Shown: piece by piece, positions 33,820 through 43,581 of the stretch
Position numbering within the stretch: position 1 is the first letter of the stretch
How the letters are laid out: every line of letters starts with the position of its first letter
Assembly (NCBI RefSeq): GCF_035548915.1
Contig: NZ_DASZSE010000032.1
Span: 20,587 to 84,586 of the forward strand
Direction: 5' to 3'
DNA: 64,000 bases
Source of the DNA: Ramlibacter sp035548915
Lineage (GTDB): Bacteria > Pseudomonadota > Gammaproteobacteria > Burkholderiales > Burkholderiaceae_C
Translations under genes and position numbers: made by a program
The notes under the pieces: generated by a model
Databases searched by the model: none
What the model saw: only the letters and a program-made list of their open reading frames with translations
What the model was told of the DNA's origin: nothing

Positions 33820-34704
33820 TCAGCCATCCACCGATGAATCGTCGCTGAAAGCCCATCCCGCCAGAGGATGGGCCTCCATATTGCCGCATTCCCGCACCTG
33901 CCAGCCGTCCGGCGCGACCGCCGGTCGCCCGGGCGGCCGACCGCTCACCTGCGGGCCCGATCCGGTGAGCGCGAATACCGCGCTTCCCGAGCCGGTCATC
34001 CGGCCTTCGAGCCCCTGCGACGCCAGCCACCGAAGCGCCTGACCGATGCCCGGACACTGCCTCTCGGCAACCGGCTGCAAGTCGTTGCGCCCGAACCGGT
34101 ACGGGTTTGCAGCAAAGCCCGTAATTGTAGCAGCATCGCTGTCGCCCTTCAGGGTGGGGTCGGCGAAGATCGCACGCGTCGCGAGTCCCTCGGCGGGCTT
34201 CGCGACGAGGAATCGCGCGGGCGGCAACTCGATCGGCTCGAGCTTTTCGCCGATGCCTTCCACCCAGGCGTTGGTGCCGCGCAGAAAGAACGGGACGTCC
34301 GCCCCGAGCGCGAGGCCGATGCGTTCGAGCTCGGCCAGGCCGAGCCGCGTGCCCCACAGGCGGTTGAGCGCGAGCAGCGTGCTCGCGGCATCGGACGACC
34401 CGCCGCCCAGGCCCGCTTCGGCGGGGATGCGCTTGTCGATGGCGATGTGCACGCCGTGGGCCACCTTGGCCGCGGACCGAAGCGCGCGCGCCGCCCGCAC
34501 GACGAGGTCTTCGGCGGGCAGCGCGGCGCCGAGGTCTTCGCGCGTGATCGCCTCGTCGCCACGGACTTCGAAATGAAGCGTGTCGCACCAGTCGACGAGC
34601 ATGAAGGCCGACTGCAGCAGGTGGTAGCCGTCCGCGCGCTGTCCCGTGACGTGCAGGAACAAGTTGAGCTTGGCCGGCGCCGGAACGTCGAGGATCGCCC
34701 TCAT
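33820..34704 (-). CDS. ispE: 4-diphosphocytidyl-2-C-methyl-D-erythritol kinase
   Basis: GHMP kinase of the MEP isoprenoid pathway, 294 aa. The N-terminal PAPAKLNLFLHVTGQRADGYH motif, ATP loop PAEAGLGGGSSDAA and the C-terminal MTGSGSAVFAL segment are clear. Its ATG lies 13 bases after the lolB stop. Confidence 0.96.
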   Translation of the reverse strand: MRAILDVPAPAKLNLFLHVTGQRADGYHLLQSAFMLVDWCDTLHFEVRGDEAITREDLGAALPAEDLVVRAARALRSAAKVAHGVHIAIDKRIPAEAGLGGGSSDAASTLLALNRLWGTRLGLAELERIGLALGADVPFFLRGTNAWVEGIGEKLEPIELPPARFLVAKPAEGLATRAIFADPTLKGDSDAATITGFAANPYRFGRNDLQPVAERQCPGIGQALRWLASQGLEGRMTGSGSAVFALTGSGPQVSGRPPGRPAVAPDGWQVRECGNMEAHPLAGWAFSDDSSVDG

Positions 34705-34717
34705 GGCGCGCCCGCGC

Positions 34718-35221
34718 TCAATGGTCGAAGGCGACGCGCAGGTCCGCCTGCGGCGGCGGGCTCACGCGCCGCGCGCGCAGGCGCCCCTGCGGCAATTGGG
34801 ATAGATCGGTTTCCCATCCCGGCACCTGCGTGTTCGCACCCGAGAGCCAGTCGAACAGCGCGGCGACGGGGATCGGGGTGCCCGTCGCTTCTTCGGCGAG
34901 CGTGTCCACCGAATCGAACTGCCGGGTCTTGCCGCTCGCGCGCAGCGTCGCGGCACCCGGCGCCCAGGAGAGCACGGCGAGCGTGCTGCCAAGCGGCGTG
35001 AACAGCGTGAGGTCGCCCGTGCGCGCGTTGCCCTTCAGCTCGAAGCCCGCGGAAAACGACTCGCTCGCGTTGCCTTCCACCTGCAGCGCCATGCGTCCGG
35101 TCCACACGTCTTGCCGGGGTGACGCCGCGGTAGTGGGCCGAACCGGCGTGGCGCAGCCGCCGAGCACGAGTGCCGACACCGCCAGCATGAAGCCGGCGAG
35201 GCCCTTCGAAAAGGAGATCAT
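34718..35221 (-). CDS. lolB: Outer-membrane lipoprotein receptor LolB
   Basis: Accepts lipoproteins from LolA and inserts them in the outer membrane, 167 aa. A signal sequence with lipobox LGGC (C23) is followed by the LolB beta-barrel fold (WTGRMALQVEG, SAGFELKGNARTGDLTLFTPLGSTLAVL). Its ATG overlaps the stop of the upstream TPR gene. Confidence 0.92.
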   Translation of the reverse strand: MISFSKGLAGFMLAVSALVLGGCATPVRPTTAASPRQDVWTGRMALQVEGNASESFSAGFELKGNARTGDLTLFTPLGSTLAVLSWAPGAATLRASGKTRQFDSVDTLAEEATGTPIPVAALFDWLSGANTQVPGWETDLSQLPQGRLRARRVSPPPQADLRVAFDH

Positions 35222-36957
35222 GGCTTGACTTTAAGCCGCTTCAGCGTTTCGAGGAGTGTTTCGTTGTCGCTTGCGAGCAGCAGACCTTCGCGCCAGACGA
35301 CCTGCGCACGGTCGCGCTGGCCCATGCTCCAGAGCACTTCGCCCAGGTGCGCGGCGATTTCGGGGTCGGGTCGGCTCTTGTACGCGTTCTCGAGGATGCG
35401 CAGCGCCTCGGGCTTGTTGCCCATGCGGAATTCGACCCAGCCGAGGCTGTCGCTGATGAAAGGGTCGCCGGGGGCGAACTGCAGGGCTTTTTCGATCAGC
35501 TGCTTCGCCTCGGGAAGCCTTTCGCCGCGCTCGGCGAACGAATAGCCGAGCGCGTTGTAGGCATGGTGGTAGTCGGGCTTGCTCGCGATGATCTGCCGCA
35601 GGAGCCTTTCCATCTCCGCCGGATTGCCCAGCTTGTCCGCGAGCATCGCCTGCTCGTAGACGAGGTCGGTGTCGTCCGGGTCCTTGGCGGCTTCCTTCGA
35701 GAGCAGTTCGTACGCGGCCTTGAACTGCCGGTGATCGCGCAGCAGGTTGACTTCGGCCATCACCTTCATGCGCTCGTCGCCGGGATTGCGCTCGGGGATC
35801 GCCTGGATGAGCTTCAGCGCCTCGTCCATCTTTCCTTGCCGCGCGAGGATCGAGGCGCGCCGGTTCTGCGCGGCCACGAGGTCCTGCGAGTTCTCCACCT
35901 TGTCGAGCCAGGCGCTCGCCGCTTTCAGGTCGCCACGCTTCTCGGCGATCTGCGAGAGCACGAGATAAGCCTGCGCGAGGCCGCGCGAGCGTTCCTCGCC
36001 GCTTCTGAGCGTCTCGGCGAGATCGATGTACTTCTTCACCGCGGCCTCGGCGGGCGCGAGCTGGTTGTCCTGCGCGAGGAGCGAGCCCTGCACGAGCCAG
36101 GCTTCCGCGAAATCGGGCCGCTCGGCCGTGATCACCTTCAACTGCGCGAGCGCCTCGCCGTAGCGCTGTTCGTCCAGCAGCGCGCGCGCGTAGCCCATGC
36201 GGATTTCGGGGATCGGCTTGCCTTCGAGGTATTTCTTCACCACCTCCTCGGCCTGCGGCGCTTTCGCATCCATGAGCTCGAGCGCGAGCACGACGGGGCC
36301 TTCGGACCGGTCGTTGACGGCCTGCCCGCGCCGGGCCGCGTCCAGCGCGCCCGCGGCGTCGCCCGCGGCGAGCCTCACGCGGCCGATCGCGGTCCATGCG
36401 GCGACGCCCGTGGCGCTGTTGCCGGTGTAATCGGCAAGGGCCTGCTCGACCACGGTGGCGGCCTGCTTCTTGTCGGCGGCACGCGAGTAGCTGCGCGGGA
36501 TCGCCGCGATCACGGCCGGCCGGTCCTTCGGGTCCGCGAGCGCGATCTCGCCCTTCAGCGCGTCGCCGGTCTCGCCGATGCGATTGAGCGCGAGGAGGAT
36601 CTGCAGCACGTAGCGATTGGCCTCGCGCGACTGCGGCTCGGCCTTCTTCCACGCGCGCGCGGCCTGCAGCGCGGCGTCGCCCGAGCGGTTCTGGAAGGCG
36701 ATCTCCACGGCCCGCTGGTACAAGGCGGGGTCGCCGGTGCGGCGCGCCGCATCGAGGATCAGCGCGAAGCCGGCGCTCGGCTCGCCCTCGCGGGCGTTCA
36801 GCTCGCCCAGCAGAAGCTGGTAGAAGAGATCGGCATCGAGCGCGCTTTGCGAGGGTGGAGCCTTCTCCCCGGCCTCCTGGGCATGCAACGCTGGGGACAA
36901 AGGTACTACGAGTGCGGCGACGAGCGAAGCCAGCAGCCTGCGGGCGAGACGATCCAT
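35218..36957 (-). CDS. Tetratricopeptide repeat protein
   Basis: A secreted 579-aa protein with signal peptide (cleavage near ALHAQ) and many TPR units through its length, the clearest near the C-terminus (YHHAYNALGYSFAERGERLPEA, DPFISDSLGWVEFRMGN). It is the usual partner directly upstream of lolB in betaproteobacteria and probably acts in the cell envelope. ATG 36957 is preferred over 36975, which would overlap the divergent mutM start codon. Confidence 0.85.
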   Translation of the reverse strand: MDRLARRLLASLVAALVVPLSPALHAQEAGEKAPPSQSALDADLFYQLLLGELNAREGEPSAGFALILDAARRTGDPALYQRAVEIAFQNRSGDAALQAARAWKKAEPQSREANRYVLQILLALNRIGETGDALKGEIALADPKDRPAVIAAIPRSYSRAADKKQAATVVEQALADYTGNSATGVAAWTAIGRVRLAAGDAAGALDAARRGQAVNDRSEGPVVLALELMDAKAPQAEEVVKKYLEGKPIPEIRMGYARALLDEQRYGEALAQLKVITAERPDFAEAWLVQGSLLAQDNQLAPAEAAVKKYIDLAETLRSGEERSRGLAQAYLVLSQIAEKRGDLKAASAWLDKVENSQDLVAAQNRRASILARQGKMDEALKLIQAIPERNPGDERMKVMAEVNLLRDHRQFKAAYELLSKEAAKDPDDTDLVYEQAMLADKLGNPAEMERLLRQIIASKPDYHHAYNALGYSFAERGERLPEAKQLIEKALQFAPGDPFISDSLGWVEFRMGNKPEALRILENAYKSRPDPEIAAHLGEVLWSMGQRDRAQVVWREGLLLASDNETLLETLKRLKVKP

Positions 36958-36973
36958 CGGACCATAATAATCC

Positions 36974-37789
36974 ATGCCCGAGTTGCCCGAGGTCGAGGTT
37001 ACACGTCGCAGTTTCGCCTCGCGCATAGCGGGCGCTCGCATCGTCGGCCTGAGACAGGGCAAGCCGTTGCGCTGGCCGCTCGGTGCAAGCGACAGCGACG
37101 TCGTGGGGCGCACCGTCCGCGGCGTTCGCCGGCGCGGGAAGTACCTGCTCGTGGACCTCGACGACGGGCTTCTCCTCATGCATCTCGGCATGTCCGGCAG
37201 CCTTCTCTTCACGCCCCAGGCGCCCGATGCGGGAGATCACGACCACTTCGACCTCGTCACCGACCGGGGCGTGCTGCGCCTGAACGATCCGAGGCGGTTC
37301 GGCGCGGTGGTCTACGCGCGATCCGAAGCGGACGCCGTCGCCGTCAAGCTCCTCGGCGGTCTCGGGGCCGAGCCGCTGTCCGACGACTTCGACACCGACC
37401 GCTTCCACGCGGCCCTGAAGCGCCGCCATGCCTCGATCAAGCAGGTGCTGCTCGCGGGCGACGTCGTCGTGGGCGTGGGCAACATCTATGCGTCCGAAGC
37501 GCTCTTCGCGGCCGGCATCCGGCCGACCACCCGTGCCTCGCGATTGAGCCGTCCGCGCGCGGCGAAGCTGCGCGAGGCGGTGCGCGAAGTCCTCGCGCGG
37601 GCGGTGCAAAAGGGGGGCAGCACCCTGCGCGACTTTTCCGATGCGGCAGGTGCGTCCGGGTACTTCCAGCTCGAAGCGATGGTGTACGGCCGCGAAGGCG
37701 AGCCGTGCCGCGTGTGCGGCACGCCGATCCGGGCGATGCGCCAGGGGCAGCGCAGCACCTACTTCTGTCCGAGCTGCCAGAAGTCATGA
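36974..37789 (+). CDS. mutM: Formamidopyrimidine-DNA glycosylase
   Basis: Removes 8-oxoguanine and other oxidised purines, 271 aa. It has the catalytic PELPEVE N-terminus (Pro2, Glu3), the helix-two-turn-helix VGNIYASEALF and a C-terminal zinc finger with Cys pairs CRVC and CPSC. It diverges from the TPR gene by 16 bases. mutY, its partner in the oxidised-guanine repair system, lies 2.1 kb downstream. Confidence 0.97.
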   Translation: MPELPEVEVTRRSFASRIAGARIVGLRQGKPLRWPLGASDSDVVGRTVRGVRRRGKYLLVDLDDGLLLMHLGMSGSLLFTPQAPDAGDHDHFDLVTDRGVLRLNDPRRFGAVVYARSEADAVAVKLLGGLGAEPLSDDFDTDRFHAALKRRHASIKQVLLAGDVVVGVGNIYASEALFAAGIRPTTRASRLSRPRAAKLREAVREVLARAVQKGGSTLRDFSDAAGASGYFQLEAMVYGREGEPCRVCGTPIRAMRQGQRSTYFCPSCQKS

Positions 37790-37888
37790 CGATTGTCGTG
37801 ACGGATCGCACTGAGGACGGCATTCCCGGGGCCCGTGCGCGAGGCGTCTTCAGGGGGGCCGGTGCTATAGTGGAAATGCGTATTTCGC

Positions 37889-39868
37889 ATGCCGATGGCC
37901 AATTCCTTCAACGAGCAATTCGACCTGCATGGCGCCTGGCGGCGCGAGTTCGCCCTGCGCCTCAAACTGCTTGCGGAGTGGCTGAAGGATCACGACCTGC
38001 TTGACAGCGCAGTAGAAGAGCGGCTGCGCCGCCTCGAAACGCAGATGCGTTCCGACAAGGTGATGGTCGCCTTCGTCGCGGAGTTCTCGCGCGGCAAGTC
38101 GGAGCTCATCAACGCGATCTTCTTCGCGGGCTACAAGCGCCGCATCATGCCCGCGAGCGCCGGCCGCACGACGATGTGCCCGACCGAGCTCGGCTACGAC
38201 CCCGAAGTGCCGCCGTGCCTGAGGCTGCTGCCGATCGAGACGCGGCTGCAGCCGCAGCCGCTCATGGAGTGGCGCATGGTCCCCGAGAAGTGGACGCGCG
38301 TGGACCTGGACGTGAACGACCCCGCGCAGCTCGCGCAGGCGTTCGAGAAGGTGGCCGAAATCCGGCGCGTGACGCCCGAGGAGGCCAAGGCGCTCGGCTT
38401 CTGGCACGACGAATCGCCCGAGGACAATCCGCTCCTGGGCGCCGACGGCCTGATCGAAGTGCCGTGCTGGCGGCATGCGCTCATCAACATCGCGCATCCG
38501 CTCCTCAGGCAAGGACTCGTGATCCTCGACACGCCGGGGCTCAACGCCATCGGCGCGGAGCCCGAACTCACGGTCAACCTGATCCCGCAGGCGCACGCGG
38601 TCGTCTTCATCCTCGCGGCCGACACCGGCGTGACGAAGAGCGACCTCTCGATCTGGCGCGAACACCTGATCACCGAGGACAGCGAAGCCGACTCGCGGCT
38701 CGTGGTGCTGAACAAGATCGACACGATGTGGGATTCGCTCTCGACGCCCGCGCAGGTCGAGGCGCAGATCGAGCGGCAGCGTTCGACCACCGCCGACATT
38801 CTCGGCTTGCGCGAGGAACAGGTGATTCCCGTTTCCGCGCAGAAGGGGCTCGTCGCGAAAGTCAACGACGATGCCGAGCTGCTCCAGAAAAGCCGCCTGC
38901 CCGCGCTCGAGCAGTCGCTGAGCCAGGGCGTGATGGGCCAGCGCCAGAAGATCCTGCGCTCCGCGGTGTCCGGCAGCATCACCGAACTGCGCGCCGAGGC
39001 CGCGCGCCTCATCAACATCCGCAGGCGCGACCTCGCGGAGCAGATGGTCGAGCTGAAGGGCCTGCGCGGCAAGAACATATCGGTGATCAAGCACATGCGC
39101 GCGCGCATCGAGCAGGAGCAGGCCGACTTCGACGCGAGCGGCGCGAAGATCCATGCCGTGCGGTCGGTGCACCTGCGCCTGCTGAAGGACGTGTTCAACC
39201 TCCTTGGCACCGGCACGCTCAAGACCGAAATGGCGGAACTCACGAAGGCGCTGCGCACGCCCGGCATCAAGCTGGGCGTGAAGAAGGCCTACGGCGCGAC
39301 ATTCGAGCGTCTGCGTGCCGGGCTCGGGAAGGCGCAAGTCACGAGCGGCGAAATCCAGTCGATGCTCACCGGAACTTTCCGGCAGCTCAATGCGGAGTAC
39401 GGTTTTTCGCTGCAGGCGCCGCGCGAGCCCGAGCTCGCGCGCTACGAACGCGACCTGGACCTGGTCGAGCGCAGCCACATGCAGTACCTGGGCGTGGGCA
39501 ACGCATTGCGGCTCGCGCAGCCCGAATTCGCGGACCGGCTCGTGCGCGCGCTCGCGACACGGCTGCGCGTGGTGTACGAGTCGGCGCTCGGCGAAGTGGA
39601 GCTGTGGAACAAATCCGCGGCCGCGCAGCTCGATGCGCAACTGCGCGAGCGGCGCCGCAATTTCGGCCGCAGGCTCGAAGCGATCGAGCGCATCCAGCAG
39701 GCCGCGAGCGGCCTCGATCAGCGCATCGCCGAGATCGAAGCGCAGGAAGCCGCGCTCGACGAACTCGATGCCAAGCTCGGCGAGCTCACGTCGCACCTGA
39801 TCGACATTCCGCTGCACGGCAGCCGCGCGGCCGCGTCGCAGCAGCCCTGGCTCAAGAACGCCGCGTGA
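37889..39868 (+). CDS. Dynamin-family GTPase
   Basis: A 659-aa bacterial dynamin-like protein. GTPase motifs: G1 AEFSRGKSELINAI, an SAGRTTMCP switch I, G3 LDTPGL and G4 LNKID. The rest is long helical/coiled-coil sequence, with no clear membrane-spanning segment but a conserved C-terminal helical bundle (QLRERRRNFGRRLEAIERIQ begins it). Such proteins remodel or stabilise membranes; the specific role here is unknown. A TATAGT -10-like hexamer lies about 20 bases upstream. A second ATG at 37895 is possible. Confidence 0.85.
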   Translation: MPMANSFNEQFDLHGAWRREFALRLKLLAEWLKDHDLLDSAVEERLRRLETQMRSDKVMVAFVAEFSRGKSELINAIFFAGYKRRIMPASAGRTTMCPTELGYDPEVPPCLRLLPIETRLQPQPLMEWRMVPEKWTRVDLDVNDPAQLAQAFEKVAEIRRVTPEEAKALGFWHDESPEDNPLLGADGLIEVPCWRHALINIAHPLLRQGLVILDTPGLNAIGAEPELTVNLIPQAHAVVFILAADTGVTKSDLSIWREHLITEDSEADSRLVVLNKIDTMWDSLSTPAQVEAQIERQRSTTADILGLREEQVIPVSAQKGLVAKVNDDAELLQKSRLPALEQSLSQGVMGQRQKILRSAVSGSITELRAEAARLINIRRRDLAEQMVELKGLRGKNISVIKHMRARIEQEQADFDASGAKIHAVRSVHLRLLKDVFNLLGTGTLKTEMAELTKALRTPGIKLGVKKAYGATFERLRAGLGKAQVTSGEIQSMLTGTFRQLNAEYGFSLQAPREPELARYERDLDLVERSHMQYLGVGNALRLAQPEFADRLVRALATRLRVVYESALGEVELWNKSAAAQLDAQLRERRRNFGRRLEAIERIQQAASGLDQRIAEIEAQEAALDELDAKLGELTSHLIDIPLHGSRAAASQQPWLKNAA

Positions 39869-39870
39869 GC

Positions 39871-39936
39871 GGCATATGAGCGGCGCATGAGCAGCCCATG
39901 AGCGGCCCATGAGCGTTCAATGACCGGCCAATGACC
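39871..39936. repeat. Six-copy 11-bp tandem repeat, each with an ATG
   Basis: The unit is approximately GCCCATGAGCG. ATG triplets occur at 39876, 39887, 39898, 39909, 39920 and 39931, exactly 11 bases apart; the last is the mutY start. The first four units contain ATGAGC, the last two ATGACC. The array fills the whole gap between the dynamin gene and mutY. Confidence 0.85.
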
Positions 39937-40974
39937 GGCTCGGGCTCGTTCGCGGCTCGCATCGTGCGCTGGCAGCGCAGCCACGGGCGCAACGACCTGC
40001 CCTGGCAGGGCACGCGCGATCCCTATCGCGTGTGGCTGTCCGAAGTGATGCTGCAGCAGACGCAGGTGGCGACGGTGCGCGAATACTACGCGCGGTTCCT
40101 GCGGCGATATCCCGATGTGAGCGCGCTCGCGACCGCGAGCGAGGACGAGGTGTTCGCGCTCTGGAGCGGGCTTGGCTACTACAGCCGCGCGCGGAATCTG
40201 CATCGATGCGCACGGGAAGTCGTGGCGCGCTTCGGCGGGACGTTTCCGGGCGATGCGGCGGCGCTGGAGACACTGCCCGGCATCGGCCGGTCCACCGCGG
40301 CCGCAATCGCGTCGCTCTGCTTTGCCGCGCGCGAAGCGATCCTCGACGGCAACGTGAAGCGCGTGCTCACGCGGGTGCTGGGATTCGACGCGGACCTGGC
40401 CGTGGCGGCCAACGAGCGTGCGTTGTGGGCTCGGGCCGTCGAACTCCTGCCGAAGCGCGATCTCGGCGAGGCGATGCCGCGCTACACGCAAGGGCTGATG
40501 GACCTGGGCGCGACGGTATGTGTGCCGCGCAAGCCGGCGTGCCTGCTTTGTCCCGTGCAGTCGATGTGCGTTGCCCAGCGCGAGGCGCGGCCGGAAGCCT
40601 TTCCGGTGAAGACTCGCAAGCTGAAGCGCACGGCGCAGTCGCTATGGCTGCTTCATGCACGCCGAGGCGATGGCGCGGTGTGGTTGCAAAAGCGCGCGAG
40701 CGAGGGTGTATGGGCGGGGCTCTACTGCATGCCGGTGTTCGACGACCGCGGCTCGCTGTTCGAAGCGCTCGGGACGACCGACGTGCAGGAAGGCCCGCCC
40801 TTCGTGCACGTGCTCACGCACAAGGACTTGCATCTGCATCCGGTGCATGCGTTGGTGAGAAAGGCGCCTGGAGGCGAAGGGGCATGGTTCGGCGCGGAGG
40901 CATGGCCGGAACTCGGCTTGCCCGCGCCGATCCGCAAGCTGCTTCTCAGTACACCACTTCGCGGTGACGCTTGA
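39931..40974 (+). CDS. mutY: Adenine DNA glycosylase MutY
   Basis: Removes A mispaired with 8-oxoguanine, 347 aa. Landmarks: EVMLQQTQVATV, helix-hairpin-helix LPGIGRSTAAAI, catalytic Asp in AILDGNVKR, the 4Fe-4S Cys set (CVPRKPACLLCPVQSMC) and a C-terminal NUDIX-like domain. The ATG at 39931 is the last of an ATG-containing tandem array, so translation start choice may be unusual. The 3' end overlaps rapZ convergently by 29 bases. Confidence 0.95.
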   Translation: MTGSGSFAARIVRWQRSHGRNDLPWQGTRDPYRVWLSEVMLQQTQVATVREYYARFLRRYPDVSALATASEDEVFALWSGLGYYSRARNLHRCAREVVARFGGTFPGDAAALETLPGIGRSTAAAIASLCFAAREAILDGNVKRVLTRVLGFDADLAVAANERALWARAVELLPKRDLGEAMPRYTQGLMDLGATVCVPRKPACLLCPVQSMCVAQREARPEAFPVKTRKLKRTAQSLWLLHARRGDGAVWLQKRASEGVWAGLYCMPVFDDRGSLFEALGTTDVQEGPPFVHVLTHKDLHLHPVHALVRKAPGGEGAWFGAEAWPELGLPAPIRKLLLSTPLRGDA

Positions 40975-41809
40975 GCGTCGTCCACTTGCCCGCGAACGCC
41001 TTGGCCAGCCGCTCCACGAGATACACCGAGCGGTGCTGTCCGCCCGTGCACCCGATCGCCACGGTCACGTAGCTGCGGTGGTTCCTCGCAAGCGGCTCCA
41101 GCCAGCGGTTCAGGAAGCCTTCGATGTGCGCATGCATGTCGGCGACCTGCGGATCGCGTTCGAGGTACCGGACCACGGGCTCGTCGAAGCCCGTCAAGTC
41201 GCGCAACTGCGGCTCGTAGTACGGATTCGGCAGCATCCGCACGTCGAACACGTAGTCCGCATCGACGGGGATCCCGCGTTTGTAGGCGAACGATTCGAAC
41301 ACCAGCGTGAGCTGCGACAGCGGCGCGGAAAGGAGATCCTTCACGTGCGCCTGCAATTGCGCGGCGCGCATCACGCTCGTGTCGATCACGTGCGCCTCCT
41401 CGCGCAGGTCGGCGAGCAGCTCGCGCTCGAATTCGATCGCCTCCACCAGGCGCTGCTGCTCGCGCCCGGCCTCGCGCGCGAGATGCGACAGCGGGTGGCT
41501 GCGCCGCGTCTCGGAGAAGCGGTGCACCAGGGTTTCCGTGGTCGCGTCGAGAAAGAGCGAGCGCACGTTCACGCCTTGCGCCGCCAGGCCGCGCAGTTGC
41601 GAGGGCACGAGCGGCAGCGACGTGGCGCTGCGCACGTCCATCGCGATCGCGACGCGCCGCGCGCCGTGCTGGCTTTCCAGCCGCACGAATTCCAGCAATA
41701 GTTCCGGCGGAAGATTGTCGACGCAGTAGTAGCCGGCGTCTTCCAGCGCGCGCAGCGCGACCGACTTGCCCGAACCGGACATGCCGGTGATGAGAATGAG
41801 CTCCAGCAT
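40946..41809 (-). CDS. rapZ: RNase adapter protein RapZ
   Basis: Nucleotide-binding RapZ/YvcJ family protein, 287 aa. In enterobacteria it guides RNase E to the GlmZ small RNA; that role is not proven in this group. Walker A GMSGSGKS, the C-terminal VAIGCTGGQHRSVYL motif and the YFDVRM-like 'YVFDVRMLPNPY' are present. An in-frame ATG at 41917 overlaps the recN stop as ATGA and would add a 36-residue Ala/Pro/Ser-rich extension; the ATG at 41809 matches the family start. Confidence 0.94.
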   Translation of the reverse strand: MLELILITGMSGSGKSVALRALEDAGYYCVDNLPPELLLEFVRLESQHGARRVAIAMDVRSATSLPLVPSQLRGLAAQGVNVRSLFLDATTETLVHRFSETRRSHPLSHLAREAGREQQRLVEAIEFERELLADLREEAHVIDTSVMRAAQLQAHVKDLLSAPLSQLTLVFESFAYKRGIPVDADYVFDVRMLPNPYYEPQLRDLTGFDEPVVRYLERDPQVADMHAHIEGFLNRWLEPLARNHRSYVTVAIGCTGGQHRSVYLVERLAKAFAGKWTTLKRHREVVY

Positions 41810-41913
41810 CGCGGGCGCGTGCGATGCGGCCTTCGGTTGTCCGGCCGCGGTCACCGGAGTTCCTTCGGACTCCGTGCCTGGGGCACTGGCGTCCTGCGCC
41901 GGCCCATCGCTGC

Positions 41914-43581
41914 TCATGGCCCCGAATCCGCGCCCGCGGCGTTGCTGCCCAGCATCTCCTTCGCGTGCGCGAGCGTGGTGCCCGACAGGCGTTCGCCGCC
42001 CAGCATGCGCGCGATCTCGGCCACGCGCTTTTCGCCCTCGACCGGCGCGACGGAACTCGCCGCGCCGTCCTTCTCGCTGCGCTTGGCCACGACGAGGTGA
42101 TGATCCGCGCACGCCGCGACCTGCGGCAGATGCGTCACCGCGAGCACCTGCCGGTCGCGCCCGAGCTGCTTCATGAGGCGGCCCACCGTCTCGGCCACGG
42201 CGCCGCCCACGCCCGAATCCACTTCGTCGAAGATCAGCGTCTGCACGGTGCCGAGCCGGCTCGTCGTCACCGCGATCGCGAGCGCGATGCGCGAGAGCTC
42301 CCCGCCCGAGGCGACTTTGCCGATGGCGCGAGGCGTGGCCCCCGCATGTCCGGCCACGAGGAACGCGATCTCTTCCAGGCCGCTCGAAGAAGGCTCGTCG
42401 AGCTTGTCGAGCGAGACCTCGAAGCGGCCGCCCTGCATGCCGAGGCCCTGCATCGCCTGCGTCACGGCTTTGGACAGCAGCGGAGCCGCCTTCGCGCGCG
42501 CCTTCGAAACGCTGCGTGCTTCAGCCACGAACACGTCGTACGCCTTGCGTGCCGCCGTTTCGAGCGAGGCGAGGTCGGCTGCCGCATCGAGCCGGCCCAG
42601 CTCATCCTTCCACGACTCCAGCAACGCGGGCAGTTCCTGCGGCTGGCGCTTGTAGCGTCGCGCGAGCGAGAGCCACAGGCCCATGCGCTCGTCCAGCTCG
42701 GCGAGGCGTTCGGGGTCGAGCTCGGTGCGGCGCAGATAGGCATTGAGCGAATGCGCGGCGTCTTCGGCCTGCGCCAGCGCAGATGCAAGCACTTCGGCCA
42801 GGTCGCGGAACTCCGGCTCGAATGCTTCCTGCGCCTGCAACGCGGCGACGGCCTGGGAAAGAAACGCGGTCGCCCCGCCGTCATCGCTTTCGAGCGACTG
42901 CAGTGCGCCCTGGGCGGCTTCCAGCAGCGATTGCGCGTGAGCAAGCCGCGTGTGGTTCGCATTCAGCTCGTCCCATTCGTCGCTGCCCGGGGCGAGCTTG
43001 TCGACTTCGCCGATCTGCCAGGCGAGCCGTTCACGTTCACGCTGCAGCGAATCCTGCGCGGCGCGCGCCTCGGCGAGCGTCTTGCCCGCCTCGCGCCAGG
43101 CTTGCCAGAGCCGCTCGAGCGGGCCGAGGTCCACTCCCGCATAACCATCGAGCAACGCGCGCACCGAAGCGGGGCGCGTGAGGCTTTGCCAGGCGTGCTG
43201 ACCGTGGATGTCGACGAGCAGTTCGCCCGCCTCGCGCAGTTGGGTCGCGGTGGCGGGACTGCCGTTGATCCAGGCGCGGCTCTTGCCCTGTGCGTCGATG
43301 CTGCGGCGCAGCAGCAGCGATTCGCCCGCTTCGAACCCGGCTTCATCCAGCCAGGGCGCGAGAGTCGCATCCAGGTCGAACTCCGCGGTGATCTCCGCCC
43401 GGGAGGCGCCCTCGCGCACGACCAGCGCTTCGGCGCGCGCACCGAGCGCGAGCTGCAGCGCATCGACCAGGATCGACTTGCCCGCGCCCGTTTCACCCGT
43501 GAGCACGCTGAAGCCGGCCGCGAGGTCCAGCTCCAGTTCGCGCACGATCACGAAATCGCGCAGCGCGATTCGCTTCAGCAT
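41914..43581 (-). CDS. recN: DNA repair protein RecN
   Basis: SMC-like ATPase for double-strand break repair, 555 aa. Walker A GETGAGKSILVDALQLALG at the N-terminus, long central coiled coils, and the C-terminal signature KVASGGELSRIALAI with Walker B LIFDEVDSGVGG. It directly follows nadK without a gap on the same strand. Confidence 0.97.
   Translation of the reverse strand: MLKRIALRDFVIVRELELDLAAGFSVLTGETGAGKSILVDALQLALGARAEALVVREGASRAEITAEFDLDATLAPWLDEAGFEAGESLLLRRSIDAQGKSRAWINGSPATATQLREAGELLVDIHGQHAWQSLTRPASVRALLDGYAGVDLGPLERLWQAWREAGKTLAEARAAQDSLQRERERLAWQIGEVDKLAPGSDEWDELNANHTRLAHAQSLLEAAQGALQSLESDDGGATAFLSQAVAALQAQEAFEPEFRDLAEVLASALAQAEDAAHSLNAYLRRTELDPERLAELDERMGLWLSLARRYKRQPQELPALLESWKDELGRLDAAADLASLETAARKAYDVFVAEARSVSKARAKAAPLLSKAVTQAMQGLGMQGGRFEVSLDKLDEPSSSGLEEIAFLVAGHAGATPRAIGKVASGGELSRIALAIAVTTSRLGTVQTLIFDEVDSGVGGAVAETVGRLMKQLGRDRQVLAVTHLPQVAACADHHLVVAKRSEKDGAASSVAPVEGEKRVAEIARMLGGERLSGTTLAHAKEMLGSNAAGADSGP

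Noticed and set aside
37865..39910. 681-aa open frame antisense to the dynamin gene
   Set aside because: Low-complexity composition typical of the antisense of high-GC codons; the sense strand has clear GTPase motifs.
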